From Nematostella vectensis (Eukaryota > Cnidaria > Anthozoa > Actiniaria > Edwardsiidae), in contig NC_064038.1 in NCBI RefSeq assembly GCF_932526225.1, forward strand, positions 8,369,070 to 8,433,069: DNA of 64,000 nt, read 5' to 3'. Positions 1-23,800 of this stretch are shown here, piece by piece. The position numbers and the translations under genes are program-made. A model generated the notes under the pieces. It was not told the origin of the DNA. It did no database searches and saw only the letters and a program-made list of their open reading frames with translations. Positions within the stretch are counted from its first letter, which is position 1; each line of letters starts with the position of its first letter.

Positions 1-549
1 AAGTTGAACCAGTAAAACTTGATAAGATTATTGTTATGTGCCAAATTTCATGATTATTTTGAGTCTACGGACTCTGTGATTAAGAGAGAGTAAACAATTG
101 CTTAAATGCTCTTCGTAGACCCACATAATTAAAGATGGCTTTGCTAAATAAGATAAATTCTAATTTGAATTTTATGAGCATTGGAAATATATGGGACATT
201 TGTAATTCCTTGGGGTTGATTTTGGGGACTCCTCGGTATCGTTTCGGGTCCCGGGATTAGGAGCGGTACTTTTGGGGGATCATTTCGGGTCCTGTTCACA
301 CAACATACCATGTCTAGGGCCGGTGTAGCCAGCGGCTAGGTCGTTATTATCTTAAAATGTTGAAATCAAGCTTAGATTTACGGAGCGGGACTTCGGTGAA
401 TTAGTCACACACTGTGAAATTTCATAAAATTATAATTTTGCAAATATAAACCAATGGAAAAGGAGTCCAGTTTTCAGCAGCCGCTCATGGGGAAGGCGTG
501 CGTGACACTTAGAGCGGCTTCTAAGCAGATTACATAACCGCTTACTCAC
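1..549. other. Intron sequence beyond the last visible exon, with a half MITE
   Basis: This stretch lies downstream (minus strand) of the donor at 549-541 of the pentraxin gene, so it should be intron. The only structure seen is at about 474-529, which matches the right half of the palindromic MITE at 47,530-47,628 (shared words GGGGAAGGCGTGCGTGACAC and TAAGCAGA). No further exon was found. The missing second half of pentraxin module 2 must lie outside the window. Confidence 0.5.
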
Positions 550-12932
<12,383 letters not shown>

Positions 12933-13084
12933 TTTGCTGCAAAACAAATGTATCCTTTAGTCTTTTAGAAGAAGAAAATGTGTATAAGATAACCATCTAA
13001 TGATATTACAGCTTTCAGTTTCAGTTAAATTTTTGTTTATCGAGGGTAGCATATTTAACCGAATATACAGTTTTCTAACATATG

Positions 13085-13380
13085 ACCCTCGGTTAGTAAG
13101 CACTGTCACTGGGGGTGGTCACTGCCAGAGGGTTTATTGCATCCCCAGTGGTTCTTTTACGTCCCTTCGGTTCAGGTTAGTGTAGTGAAGCTTGAAGAGA
13201 CGGGACCTCCAGTTTAGTGTCCTTATCCGAGAAGACTGGAAACACACTTCAACTCACTTGTGACACAAATTCGAATAAAGGCAGGAACCTGAAAAAATCC
13301 CCAGTTTGAGCCAGGATTCGAACCTGGGCCACAGCGGTGAGAGGCCGACGCGCTAACACACTAGGCCACCCGTGCTTCCC
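13085..13380 (-). mobile_element. tRNA-derived SINE
   Basis: On the minus strand the head (13,380-13,308) resembles a tRNA: GGGTGGCCTAGTGTGTTAGC gives an A box and GGTTCGAATCCTGGC an exact B box. It continues without a break into a non-tRNA body of about 220 bases (GTTCCTGCCTTTATTCG ... CACTGGGGATGCAATAAACC). The tRNA part has no good acceptor stem pairing and no discriminator end, so a SINE is preferred over a functional tRNA gene. Confidence 0.75.
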
Positions 13381-13389
13381 ACAAAGTTA

Positions 13390-14690
13390 ACCAACAGCAA
13401 AGTGCTGACCAGAAGAAGCACAGAATCTGGTTAACTGATAAAACAACTATTTTTGGGGGGGTGGGGAGGGTCAAGACAGATTACTTACAATAAATCTCCT
13501 TGATTAGAAACCTATTCATGCTAGGAGGCACAAAACATTTGCAAAAATATAAATTATTTGATTTATTGCAACGAGGTTTGGAATTGCTGTTTTCGATTTG
13601 TCGTTGCTGTTTGTTATTTAACTAATCATAGAGGGCTAAAGTGGTGGATGGCTGAAAAAATACTATGGTCATTTCCATCATACTCAAAATCCCTTATATG
13701 TGAGGTAATTTCATATGAACTATAAGAAGAAAATTGAAAATCAGTGCCATATTTGCAAGTATAATTTCTTATATGAGAGTCCGTCTATTTTCTAGTTTGC
13801 TCGAATTTTTTTCGGACGCCTCAGTGATGCACGAATATTTTTTTTGTGAGCGATTGGCTTGCAGGAATTTTTTCGCCATAAACACTGAAATTTATCTATG
13901 GTGCGGAAAACAATAATAAATCTAGAGTCCATTATCTAGAGTTCATTCTATTTGTTCATACGATAAATCCAAATGGCGATTGCTTAGGACATGAAGTCAA
14001 TCCTTATTCCCAGGTACCAGAAGCCCAGGTAAAAAAAACTGCTTGGAGATTTTGGAAAACCACGGTTTTACCAGGCTTTTTTACTCTGGCCTCTACGAGA
14101 AAGCATGGGCTGCAATCCGCCTGTAAACCCTTGGAATAATGGGCCTCCCTAGTAGTGCTAGCGACCAAACCAAGGAAAGGCTGGGTTGTGAAGAAACCCT
14201 GTCTAGCCCATGATTCATTCATGTAAAGTATTAAACCGGGCTTTCTTGGAAACAACTGTCTTATCACACGTTATTTTACTCAGATACAACTTTTATTTGT
14301 CGTATAATATCATAATCACAATCGTATTCATTATACGAGATCTAGCATGACACACCAGTGTACCATTATGTACAAAAATTGTCGCAAAATATGATAGCAG
14401 GACAGTAGAGGGAGAGAGAAACACAGCAGAGAGTGATAGCAATACAGTAGAGAGAGAACCTGAAGATTCTAGTGCCAGCGATGAGTGGTCGACAGAAGAC
14501 GAATTCTCATCTTGAATTAATATTTGCTCTTCTTAATATTCAGCTTGCTCTAGCTATTCTTGATCAAAACTTTTGCACAGCTATAGGATTATTGAGTTAT
14601 TTTGACAACCTTACATATAACAAGTGTTATTGATACATTTCCCATATTATGATATTTAAAAATATATTATCTCATGCTATTTTATTTTAA
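13390..14690. other. Intergenic, nothing recognised
   Basis: AT-rich sequence upstream of the pentraxin gene. Short ORFs here lack domain resemblance and splice context. Nothing is supported apart from a G-run near 13,456. Confidence 0.4.
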
Positions 14691-15062
14691 TATAGTTGCA
14701 GCTGGTACATATTGTTTATGATTAGCATTTTTGTAATAGTGAAAACATAATAATTAATGGCGCATTTGGGATCCCCCATATTATATATTATATAATAGTT
14801 TAAAATTTAATTATTTACTATCTCATTATAATTTATCATTTATAGTTGCAGTTGGTACATTTTGATATATTTAATATTCACCAAAGATGGAATGACATAT
14901 TCTATCAAAGTATTTGTTTATAGTTGCAGTTGGTACATATTGATTTTGATCAGGATTTTGTGACAGTGAAAACATAATTATAGTTATTGATATATTTAAG
15001 ATTATTTACTATCATTATATCTGACTATATATAGCTGCAATTGATACATATTGATATGATTT
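14690..15062. repeat. Degenerate AT-rich tandem repeat
   Basis: Four diverged copies of a unit starting TATAGTTGCAGTTGGTACAT followed by ATTGAT-rich sequence and GTGAAAACATAAT, at about 14,692, 14,843, 14,920 and 15,030. Unequal spacing indicates old age. Confidence 0.6.
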
Positions 15063-15069
15063 TCAGTTG

Positions 15070-17217
15070 TTATACCAGAAAAAAATAAGATTGTTTAGAT
15101 ATAGACGTCTGATTTACTGTGATGATATGATACAAATAGAAGTTGACGCAGAGGACGTCCTTTGAGATCCGACCACCCTTCATTCGGCCAACGTGGCCAA
15201 TCCATTGCAACCGACGTTGTCTCAGCAGGGTGAACATGGTTGGGAGGCCAGCGCGAGACAGGACGGCAGTGTTGGTCACCTTGTCTTGCCAGAAGATGCC
15301 GAGTATACGTCGGAGGCTTTTGACGTTGAAGATGTTGAGCCCCTTCTCCTGACGAGTGTACGTTGTCCAAGTCTTGCTGCAATATAGCAGGGTGCTGAGG
15401 ACGCAGCCGCTGTACACAGTCATCTTCGTCTTCAAGGTCAGCTTGGGGTTTGTACACACTCGAGAGGTGAGTCAGGCAAAAGTTTTGGCTGCCTTTACGA
15501 TCCTTTTGTCACTTTTGACATTAAGTGAGAGGTTGTCGGTGATGGTGGACCCAAGATAGGAAAACTGGTGGACGACCTCAAGCTCATATTCGTTGATGGT
15601 GATGACAGGTGTTGCTGTAGTGTTTTGCAGGCCTGTGTGAAGCGATCCATTAGCAGCTGTAGTTCACTCTTGGTGTGCGCCATAACTGCGGCGGCATCTG
15701 CGAAAAGCATGTCTCTAATGAGGACTTCACGGATCTTTGTCCTCGCTTTTAGGCGGGCAAGGTTTAACGGCCTGCCGTCTGATCTGGTCCGCAGTTAGGT
15801 TCCCTTTTGTGGGTGCCAAATGCGTGCCTCAGGAGGAGTGCGAAGAAGATTCCAAAGAGGGTTGGGGCGAGTACGCAGCCTTGTGTAACCACGCAGCGGA
15901 TGTCAAAGGGCTCAGAGAGGTTGCCGTTGAACTGCACAGTTCCTTCCATATTGATGTGGAAGGACTCGATTAAGCTGTGCAGTCTTGGGGGACAGCCGAT
16001 CTTTCGCAAAGCCTTGAAAAGTCCTTCTCTATTTACACATTCAAAGGCCCTGGTGAGGTCGAAAAATGCGACGTACAGGGGCATCTGCTGCTCTCGACAC
16101 TTGTCGGGAGGGGAACATCATGTCTACCGTGGCCCTTCCGCCTTGAAAGCCACACTGTGGTTCCGGGTAGACGCGCTTAGCCGGCTTCTGCAGCCGAATC
16201 AGGAGGACCTGAGCGTAGACTTTTCCGACGATGATTGTTATTGTAGAAGGTAGCGATCTTGGCGTCTCTCATGTCTTGTGGCACGGCTCTCTCTCTCTCC
16301 AGAACTGGCAGAGGACGTCCTGCAAAGGGTGTAATAGGCTAGTCTTGCAACGCTTGATGAGGTCTGGTGGAATACCACCCCCACCTTGTGCCTTGCCTGC
16401 GGCCAGACTATCAATGGCCTTGCTAAGCTCATCTACAGTGGGCTCTGCATCTAACTCTTCCATGACTGACAAACATTCAATGCCGTTTAGGGCTGCCGGA
16501 GTCACTGTGACCTCTCATGAGTAGAGGTCAGAATTGTGTCCCAGCCATTTCTCCATCTGCCGGTCTTGGTTCGTGATAACTTCTCTGGTGCCAAATTTCA
16601 GGGGGGCCGTCTTGCACTGGTACCAGTGCTTTTTTGATGCTATCGTACATCCCTCTGTTGTTGTCCGTCACAACAGCGGTCTGGATCTTATCACTGAGTT
16701 CTGTCCCGTACTCGTTGGCGTGTTCTGGACCTTGCTCCTAGCAGTCTTGAAAGTCTACAAGTTCCTCTCGGTGGGTCTCCGCTTGTACTCGACGAACGAC
16801 ACACGCGTGGTCTCAATAAGCGACTTTGCCTATAACCAGTCATGTGACTTGGAGGCTTTTTCCCAAAGGTAGCTAGGGCGGGGCGGTGAATCGTGTCTCG
16901 CAAATTTCCTCACTTTTCTGTGGCTGTGAGTCTCCGGGTTGCGATGAATCATATTCCTTCTTAAAGACTTCTGCGAATTTTTCCACGAGATCTGGCTGGG
17001 TCATCCTGCTGACGTCGATGCGCGGTGCTCCCGGTTTCATTGTACGGTGGAACTTTTTTGGCTGCAGCCTGATTTGCAGCGTACCAGTGAGTGTCAGTGT
17101 CGCAGTCTGCACTGTGGTAAGAGCGTGTGCGGAGAACTTTTTGATGGCAGAACGCAAGGGAGACCATAAAGGGGGCAGGGATCCGGCTTCCGTTTGTTCA
17201 TCTGCTGACCGTCGCAT
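15070..17217 (-). pseudogene. Decayed LINE retrotransposon, endonuclease end plus reverse transcriptase
   Basis: Minus-strand fragments in shifting frames follow LINE order. LQIRLQPKKF and APRIDVSRMTQPDLVEKF (tail of the endonuclease and linker, 17.2-16.9 kb) come first. Next is DELSKAIDSLAAGKAQGG plus IPPDLIKRC (RT start, 16.4 kb), then FFDLTRAFECVNREGLF, IGCPPRLHSLI and QGCVLAPTLFGIFF (RT motifs A and B, 16.0-15.8 kb). MLFADAAAVMAHT (motif C with the second Asp lost, 15.7 kb) follows. The last piece is LRRILGIFWQDKV with LLRQRRLQWIGHVGRM (C-terminal domain, 15.4-15.2 kb). Several frameshifts, and the YADD/FADD box is damaged. Dead copy, cut at both ends. Confidence 0.8.
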
Positions 17218-17239
17218 TTTATATTTTCACTATAGAGGA

Positions 17240-17690
17240 TTAAAGCATACAGGTGAGAGGAGCCATCCTTGTCAACTCCCTTTCACAAACACGGACGCAT
17301 GTTGGCGCCCATACAGGGTTTTCATTGCTCGTATTATCTACTCCGACATACCCATACGCCTTCTTAATAATTACACGAAGGTTGAAGAGTTTATGTCGAG
17401 TACCCACGCTCCTTCTAAAGCCCATCTGCTCTTATGATAACGCAGCCTCTGCAACAGGAGTTAACCGTCTTAGTAGGACGCGCAGTTTGAGTTTACTTGC
17501 AGGGCTTATTAACGAAATCGCTCGGTGGAAACTAGTTTCCTTCCTTGTCAACTCAATGAATGGTGCTCTGAATATTTTGAACATTGCTTTGAAATACACG
17601 TCATGAAGACTTGGCACCGAAGACGAGTCTTCGCTACCTTTCTGTCTCTTCTTTGTTGCAGGTCTTAAAAAACGCATTGAAATCACGAGG
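17240..17690 (-). pseudogene. Second LINE reverse-transcriptase fragment
   Basis: Minus strand near 17.43-17.34 kb reads MGFRRSVGTRHKLFNLRVII, which resembles the RT segment just before motif A in LINEs. It is out of order with the neighbouring LINE remnant (RT upstream of an endonuclease tail), so it is a separate, older fragment. The adjacent minus ORF up to 17,690 gives no clear match. Confidence 0.45.
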
Positions 17691-17889
17691 CCTGTGAATG
17701 AAAGCTTCTATGTTCGGTGTTTGTGAATGCATCGTTTTCGTTTCAATGACAAAGTTGGTCCCTCATTTCCATGCTTGCTCTGATCATCTACGACTATAGG
17801 TTTACTTTCTGTTGTATACCTCGGTAGGGCTGAGTGAGTAACAGCGAACAACTGAGACTCCCGCTTGTGCAAACTCAAATAAGCCTTGC

Positions 17890-19280
17890 CCTTCTTTCGG
17901 GTTATTGGTCGAGTTTTTTTTTGAGGGGTTGTTACAGATAGTCAGCAACATTCCTTGGCCGCCTTGTCATGCTGATTTTGCTTCGGGGTTCATCTCCAAC
18001 TGGGACTCAACCTCTCGCCTGGTTTTTCTCGGAAATAGCCGATGCCGTCAAGGACGTCATCAAATTGCTTAATAAGATCTTCACACTTGGTTGCCTGCTT
18101 CGCCATTTCAATCCATAGATCATTGGGTTCTTTGATTCACTCGTCCACGTCGATCTTCAACGGCATTCCAAGCTCGGATAATCTTTCTTTCCCTATTTCC
18201 CTCTTATCACCATATTACTTCTATTACTTCTCGATTCCTGTTCCAAAGCTGTAGCTTTATCTCGAAGATAAGTCTGGGTTGTCTTCAAAGCGGTGAGAAA
18301 TCGCCTTGTACTACATTCACCCATAAGGCTGTTATCTGCTGCACTGTGAGGCTCAACGTGCGCGTACACGTAAAAAAACAGCTTTCTTAGTCTCGCTTGA
18401 TGTGACTGTTTTCAAATTGAATGAGTGTTTTAGAGGATAATTCCAGATACTCAATATTGCATCCATCACTAGATTTATCAAGCTCCGGTTCATAGTAAAG
18501 CTGATGGACACTCATTAGTTTTCTTCTCTGCTTGTATTCTGTCCTTTCTGTCTTATGCTCTCTGATTTACATCACACGGCAAAATGGCTGTATTTGCCAC
18601 ATTCAGGGCACTGTTTTCCCTTCTATTGGGCTGGTATGATTAGATCTCCGTCTTCGAACGTCGAATGACTTGTCTTCGAATCCGGGTTCTATTTTCTCTT
18701 CTCTACGGCAGATTTGTATTGACTAGAACTCCGTCTTCGATCGTCGAATGACTTGTCGAAGAACCCTGGCACTGTTTCACTTCTCTTTGGCTGGTTTGAT
18801 TAGATCTCCGTCTTCGATCGTCTAATGAGTTGTCCTAGAATCTTTATTGTAAACAGCGAATGATCCTCAGTAATATTAAGTTTATTGCTAGTTTCATCAT
18901 GTTTCATTATTTCTTTCTTCACTTTCTTTTCTGCCCTTTCTAAGAACCCAGTTCTTAGAAAGGTATAAGGGCGTCGAGTCGACGCCCTTATAACCATTTT
19001 TACCACGCTCTTCCAATCTCCTACTGACTCGGGAGAAGATGTAGTAGAGAGTAGATTTTTAGAGTAATACCGCTCCCCACAACCCGAATTCCGGGAGGTC
19101 TTTTTCTCCCATCTCAACTCGCGACAGAATACGTCGTTCTTCTCTTTTCTTCTCTGGAGGCTTTTTCTAAGACTTTTACTGGTTTCTGTATGGCTTCCCG
19201 GTCTTCCGACGTGAATTTCGCAATTAATTTTACTCTCGTCGCCATTGAAACAAACGGACGCTACATGGGGAACGCCCACG
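17890..19280 (-). pseudogene. Gag/ORF1-like retroelement remnant with CCHC knuckle
   Basis: At about 18.60 kb the minus strand reads KQCPECGKYSHFAV, a stop, then C: spacing C-x2-C-x4-H-x4-C, the zinc knuckle of retroelement nucleocapsids. Upstream (19.22 kb) a broken frame begins MATRVKLIAKFTSEDRE and continues in another frame to 18.8 kb. Around 18.64-18.83 kb a unit with AGATCTCCGTCTTCGA and ATGACTTGTC is repeated about three times. Whether this was an LTR element gag or a LINE ORF1 cannot be told. Confidence 0.45.
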
Positions 19281-20623
19281 TAAGATTGACCAATGGGATG
19301 AGCAATATATCAATAAATAATGCAATCAGATTTCTTTAAGATTGTTAAATTCATTCTTTTTTGCATTAACAATAATGTCGCTTAGAAACAGTAAACTAAT
19401 GCATAATTAATATTTTATTTTGTTTTCAAAGAAATACCAGCTGGCTAAAAAACAACAACAGCTTTTTATCTAAAAAAAAGTATCATGTTTTTTTCTCTAT
19501 AAAACTCTTGATAATATCCGAAGTAAATAAAGTTCAAAGCAGGATAAGATTTTTGCTATTTTATTATATTTTTATGTCTCATATGCCAGGTATAACAGTT
19601 TGATACACGATCCTCGCGTAGTAGCGAAAAACTACTTTTTATCTGAACAGAGCAGAAAGGCGGAAGGGAAAGAGAGACAGGGAAAACTACTTTTAATTCC
19701 AAATGCATTTTTATCCAATTTCACCATGGAAAAGAGAGAGCGGAAAAAAACTTGAATATTGACTTTAGGGGAGAAAATTATGCTTTTTTTGCTTTTTTAA
19801 ATTAGATATTACTTTTATACTTAAACTTCTACTATTAACAGAGCGCGAGGTCCGTACTGAAAAATCTCAGCCCGCTGGCTTTTTGTACAGACCGAGGCCG
19901 CAGGCCGAGTTATTTATTACATGGCTTTTTAAAATATTTGTACGAGAAGGAAAACTTATGCTGCTGAAGTGAAAGGTAGGAACCAAGGATTCAAGCCACG
20001 AGTGCTCAACTCCACAACTCGAAATGACGAGTCGATTTGTAGAATGACCATCGAAAATTGCTTTTTACGCCGATTTTACCGACCTTCACATGAAAAACAT
20101 CATTTCTTTTATGTTATTCCATTTAGATTAATTGTCTTTACGGAAAATCGTCTTCAAACTCCCTGTGTTTTGACAATTTCCCGCCATAATGTTTGCAATG
20201 CGCGCGACAATTTCAAGTTTGCTTAAATTCTATTTGCGAAAAAAAAAGGTAACAAAACGTCTCTTTATAAGGGGGAATAAAGGCAAATCACTCGAGGAAT
20301 TCCACAGGAAGAGGTTGTTGGCATAATAAATGGAATTAAACTTATCTTGCGTTTTGAAAATCGGATAATTAACAAAAATCATGATCATCGGTTTACGATC
20401 AACCAGCCACCAACACAAACTCAGAACTTCGGTGAAACTTGCAAAAAAAGTAAATAAAGAAATTGATTTAAGCAGTATGTAAGTCTATCACTTAAAATCT
20501 ATTACGCAATTTTGGCAGTGTTTCGAACGTTGGACCTGAAACAAAATCGAAGACCAAAAAGCAAAAGCCAACTTTACTCGTGCCTTACATTTACACGTCT
20601 ATAGTGGCGTAATATATATCATT

Positions 20624-20869
20624 GTGTAGTTCTTGAAAATATCCATCCACCCCCCCCCCCCCCCCCCCCCCAATGAGGAGATTGGAAATTCCGGAGGGCT
20701 GGTGGCCCTGGAATTTCCAGAGGGGAGGGGGAAAATGCCCTTTTTCCTTAACAGTTTCTGTATTTATTTTTTTCCAGGGGGTTGGAAATTCCAGAGGGGT
20801 GGGGGGCATACCTTCGCCCCTCTCAATGGGGGGGGGGGGGGGAGGTATGGATATTATCTGGAACTACAC
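20624..20869. mobile_element. MITE, same family as 4002-4226
   Basis: Ends GTGTAGTTCTTGA and CTGGAACTACAC, with long C and G homopolymers just inside both ends. It forms the start of the first B unit of the array, so the tandem units appear to have grown from a breakpoint inside this element; later B units begin inside it, at TGGAATTTCCAGAGGGG. Confidence 0.75.
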
Positions 20870-23800
20870 ATTACATCTTATATGGTGTTCTTAACTGAGC
20901 GGAAAAAAAAGAAAACGAAAAAAAACGGAAAATAAGCTGCTTTATAGAATAAAAGATCAGGTTATCAACAAAAGGCCTTGCTTAATCTATCAATGTTTGC
21001 CAACTTATTTTGCAGTTAAAAAAGTTCGACAAATTTGTTTGCCGAAAGAACGGCAAACGTTGTGAGAATACATTCAGAGGATTTACTGCAAAAAGCTACA
21101 ACCAATGTAATTCCACTCATCTTTGGTTTGATTTTAAGGACACACTTACACGTTCGTGTCTACGAACTTTCAAAAGTATTTTAAAGATAATGCATCGAAT
21201 TATGTAGAAAGTTCACTGAAAGATTTGTACTTAAAGCTTATGTATGCATAGCATGACGATATTTCTTAGTGAATTCACGCCTATAAATTCGACCTGAAAA
21301 AAATCGAAAACCGAAGAAAGAACTAGAAATTATTGAACTCTACTTCTTATATGTTGTTGGAAAGTGAGTGAAAAAAAAAAGAGATAAGAAAACGAAAATG
21401 AGCTGTTTTATTGAAAAAAAGGGAAAAAAGATTAGGTAAACAACAAAAGGCCAAGTCGTTTTGCAGTAAAAAAAGGTTCGACAAATTTGTTTTCTGTGCT
21501 TTCGACTCTGCATGACAATATTTGTTTTATGTACCATGTTATGCTTTTACAAAGGTTTAACTGCAATTCCAAAAAGCTACAATCAGTCTCATTCTATTGG
21601 AAATGTATCAAATTACATGTAGAAAGTTCACTAAAAGATGAGAACTTCAAGGTTTTTGTCGATTTGTTCATGCGTGCAAGACGGTTGTTCATATTTTTTT
21701 AGGAAATTCACGCTAATTGTGTACTTACCAGAAAAGAACTTCGAGAAGAGATTAACTTGAAAACCAATAGAATCTAAAAGAAAAGTAGCAAAGGTTCTTT
21801 ATCACAGTTAAAAAAACATATCTTTCGCAAATATCAAATCGAAATCTGTTTGCAATTTCATTTCTGGAATTTCCAGAGGGGAGGGGGAAAATGCCCTTTT
21901 TCCTTAACAGTTTCTGTATTTATTTTTTTCCAGGGGGTTGGAAATTCCAGAGGGGTAGGGGGCATACCTTCGCCCCTCTCAATGGGGGGAGGGGGGGGTA
22001 TGGATATTATCTGGAACTACACATTACATCTTATATGGTGTTCTTATCTGAGCGGAAAAAAAATAAAGAAAACGAAAAAAAAAAACGGAAAATAAGCTGC
22101 TTTATAGAATAAAAGATCAGGTTATCAACAAAAGGCCTTGCTTAATCTATTAATGTTTGCCAACTTATTTTGCAGTTAAAAAAGTTCGACAAATTTGTTT
22201 GCCGAAAGAACGGCAAACGTTGTGAGAATACATTCAGAGGTGATACTGCAAAAAGCTACAACCAATGTAATTCCACTCATCTTTGATTTGATTTTAAGGA
22301 CACACTTACACGTTCGTGTCTACGAACTTTCAAAAGTATTTTAAAGATAATGCATCGAATTATGTAGAAAGTTCACTGAAAGATTTGTACTTAAAGCTTA
22401 TGTATGCATAGCATGACGATATTTCTTAGTGAATTCACGCCTATAAATTCGACCTGAAAAAAATCGAAAATCGAAGAAAGAACTAGAAATTATTGAACTC
22501 TACTTCTTATATGTTGTTGGAAAGTGAGTGAAAAAAAAAGAGATAAGAAAACGAAAATGAGCTGTTTTATTGAAAAAAAGGGAAAAAAGATTAGGTAAAC
22601 AACAAAAGGCCAAGTCGTTTTGCAGTAAAAAAAGGTTCGACAAATTTGTTTTCTGTGCTTTCGACTCTGCATGACAATATTTGTTTTATGTACCATGTTA
22701 TGCTTTTACAAAGGTTTAACTGCAATTCCAAAAAGCTACAATCAGTCTCATTCTATTGGAAATGCATCAAATTACATGTAGAAAGTTCACTAAAAGATGA
22801 GAACTTCAAGGTTTTTGTCGATTTGTTCATGCGTGCAAGACGGTTGTTCATATTTTTTTAGGAAATTCACGCTAATTGTGTACTTACCAGAAAAGAACTT
22901 CGAGAAGAGATTAACTTGACAACCAATAGAATCTAAAAGAAAAGTAGCAAAGGTTCTTTATCACAGTTAAAAAAACATATCTTTCGCAAATATCAAATCG
23001 AAATCTGTTTGCAATTTCATTTCTGGAATTTCCAGAGGGGAGGGGGAAAATGCCCTTTTTCCTTAACAGTTTCTGTATTTATTTTTTTCCAAGGGGTTGG
23101 AAATTCCAGAGGGGTGGGGGGGGGCATACCTTCGCCCCTCTCAATGGGGGGGGGGGGTATGGATATTATCTGGAACTACACATTACATCTTATATGGTGT
23201 TCTTATCTGAGCGGAAAAAAAATAAAGAAAACGAAAAAAAAACGGAAAATAAGCTGCTTTATAGAATAAAAGATCAGGTTATCAACAAAAGGCCTTGCTT
23301 AATCTATTAATGTTTGCCAACTTATTTTGCAGTTAAAAAAGTTCGACAAATTTGTTTGCCGAAAGAACGGCAAACGTTGTGAGAATACATTCAGAGGTTT
23401 TACTGCAAAAAGCTACAACCAATGTAATTCCACTCATCTTTGATTTGATTTTAAGGACACACTTACACGTTCGTGTCTTCGAACTTTCAAAAGTATTTTA
23501 AAGATAATGCATCGAATTATGTAGAAAGTTCACTGAAAGATTTGTACTTAAAGCTTATGTATGCATAGCATGACGATATTTCTTAGTGAATTCACGCCTA
23601 TAAATTCGACCTGAAAAAAATCGAAGAAGACCAAAGCAAAAGCCAACTATACTTGAGCCTACGGTAACATTAACAAACGTAAAGCGTGTGAGATTATCTT
23701 CGACGCCTTAAGTGGCGTCTGTATAATATAGTATCATATTAATCGAGAACTTAAAAGAAATTATTGAACTCTACGTCTTATATGTTGTTCTAATGTGAGT

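Noticed and set aside
12933-12947. Upstream start of the pentraxin gene at 12,947
   Set aside because: The codon is TTG and lies inside the probable intron before the acceptor at 12,938-12,937.
13308-13380. Functional tRNA gene on the minus strand
   Set aside because: The B box is exact, but the acceptor arm does not pair and the homology runs into a long SINE body.
16886-17606. Long plus-strand ORFs over 15.1-17.6 kb
   Set aside because: They are the antisense of minus-strand LINE remnants that show RT motifs.
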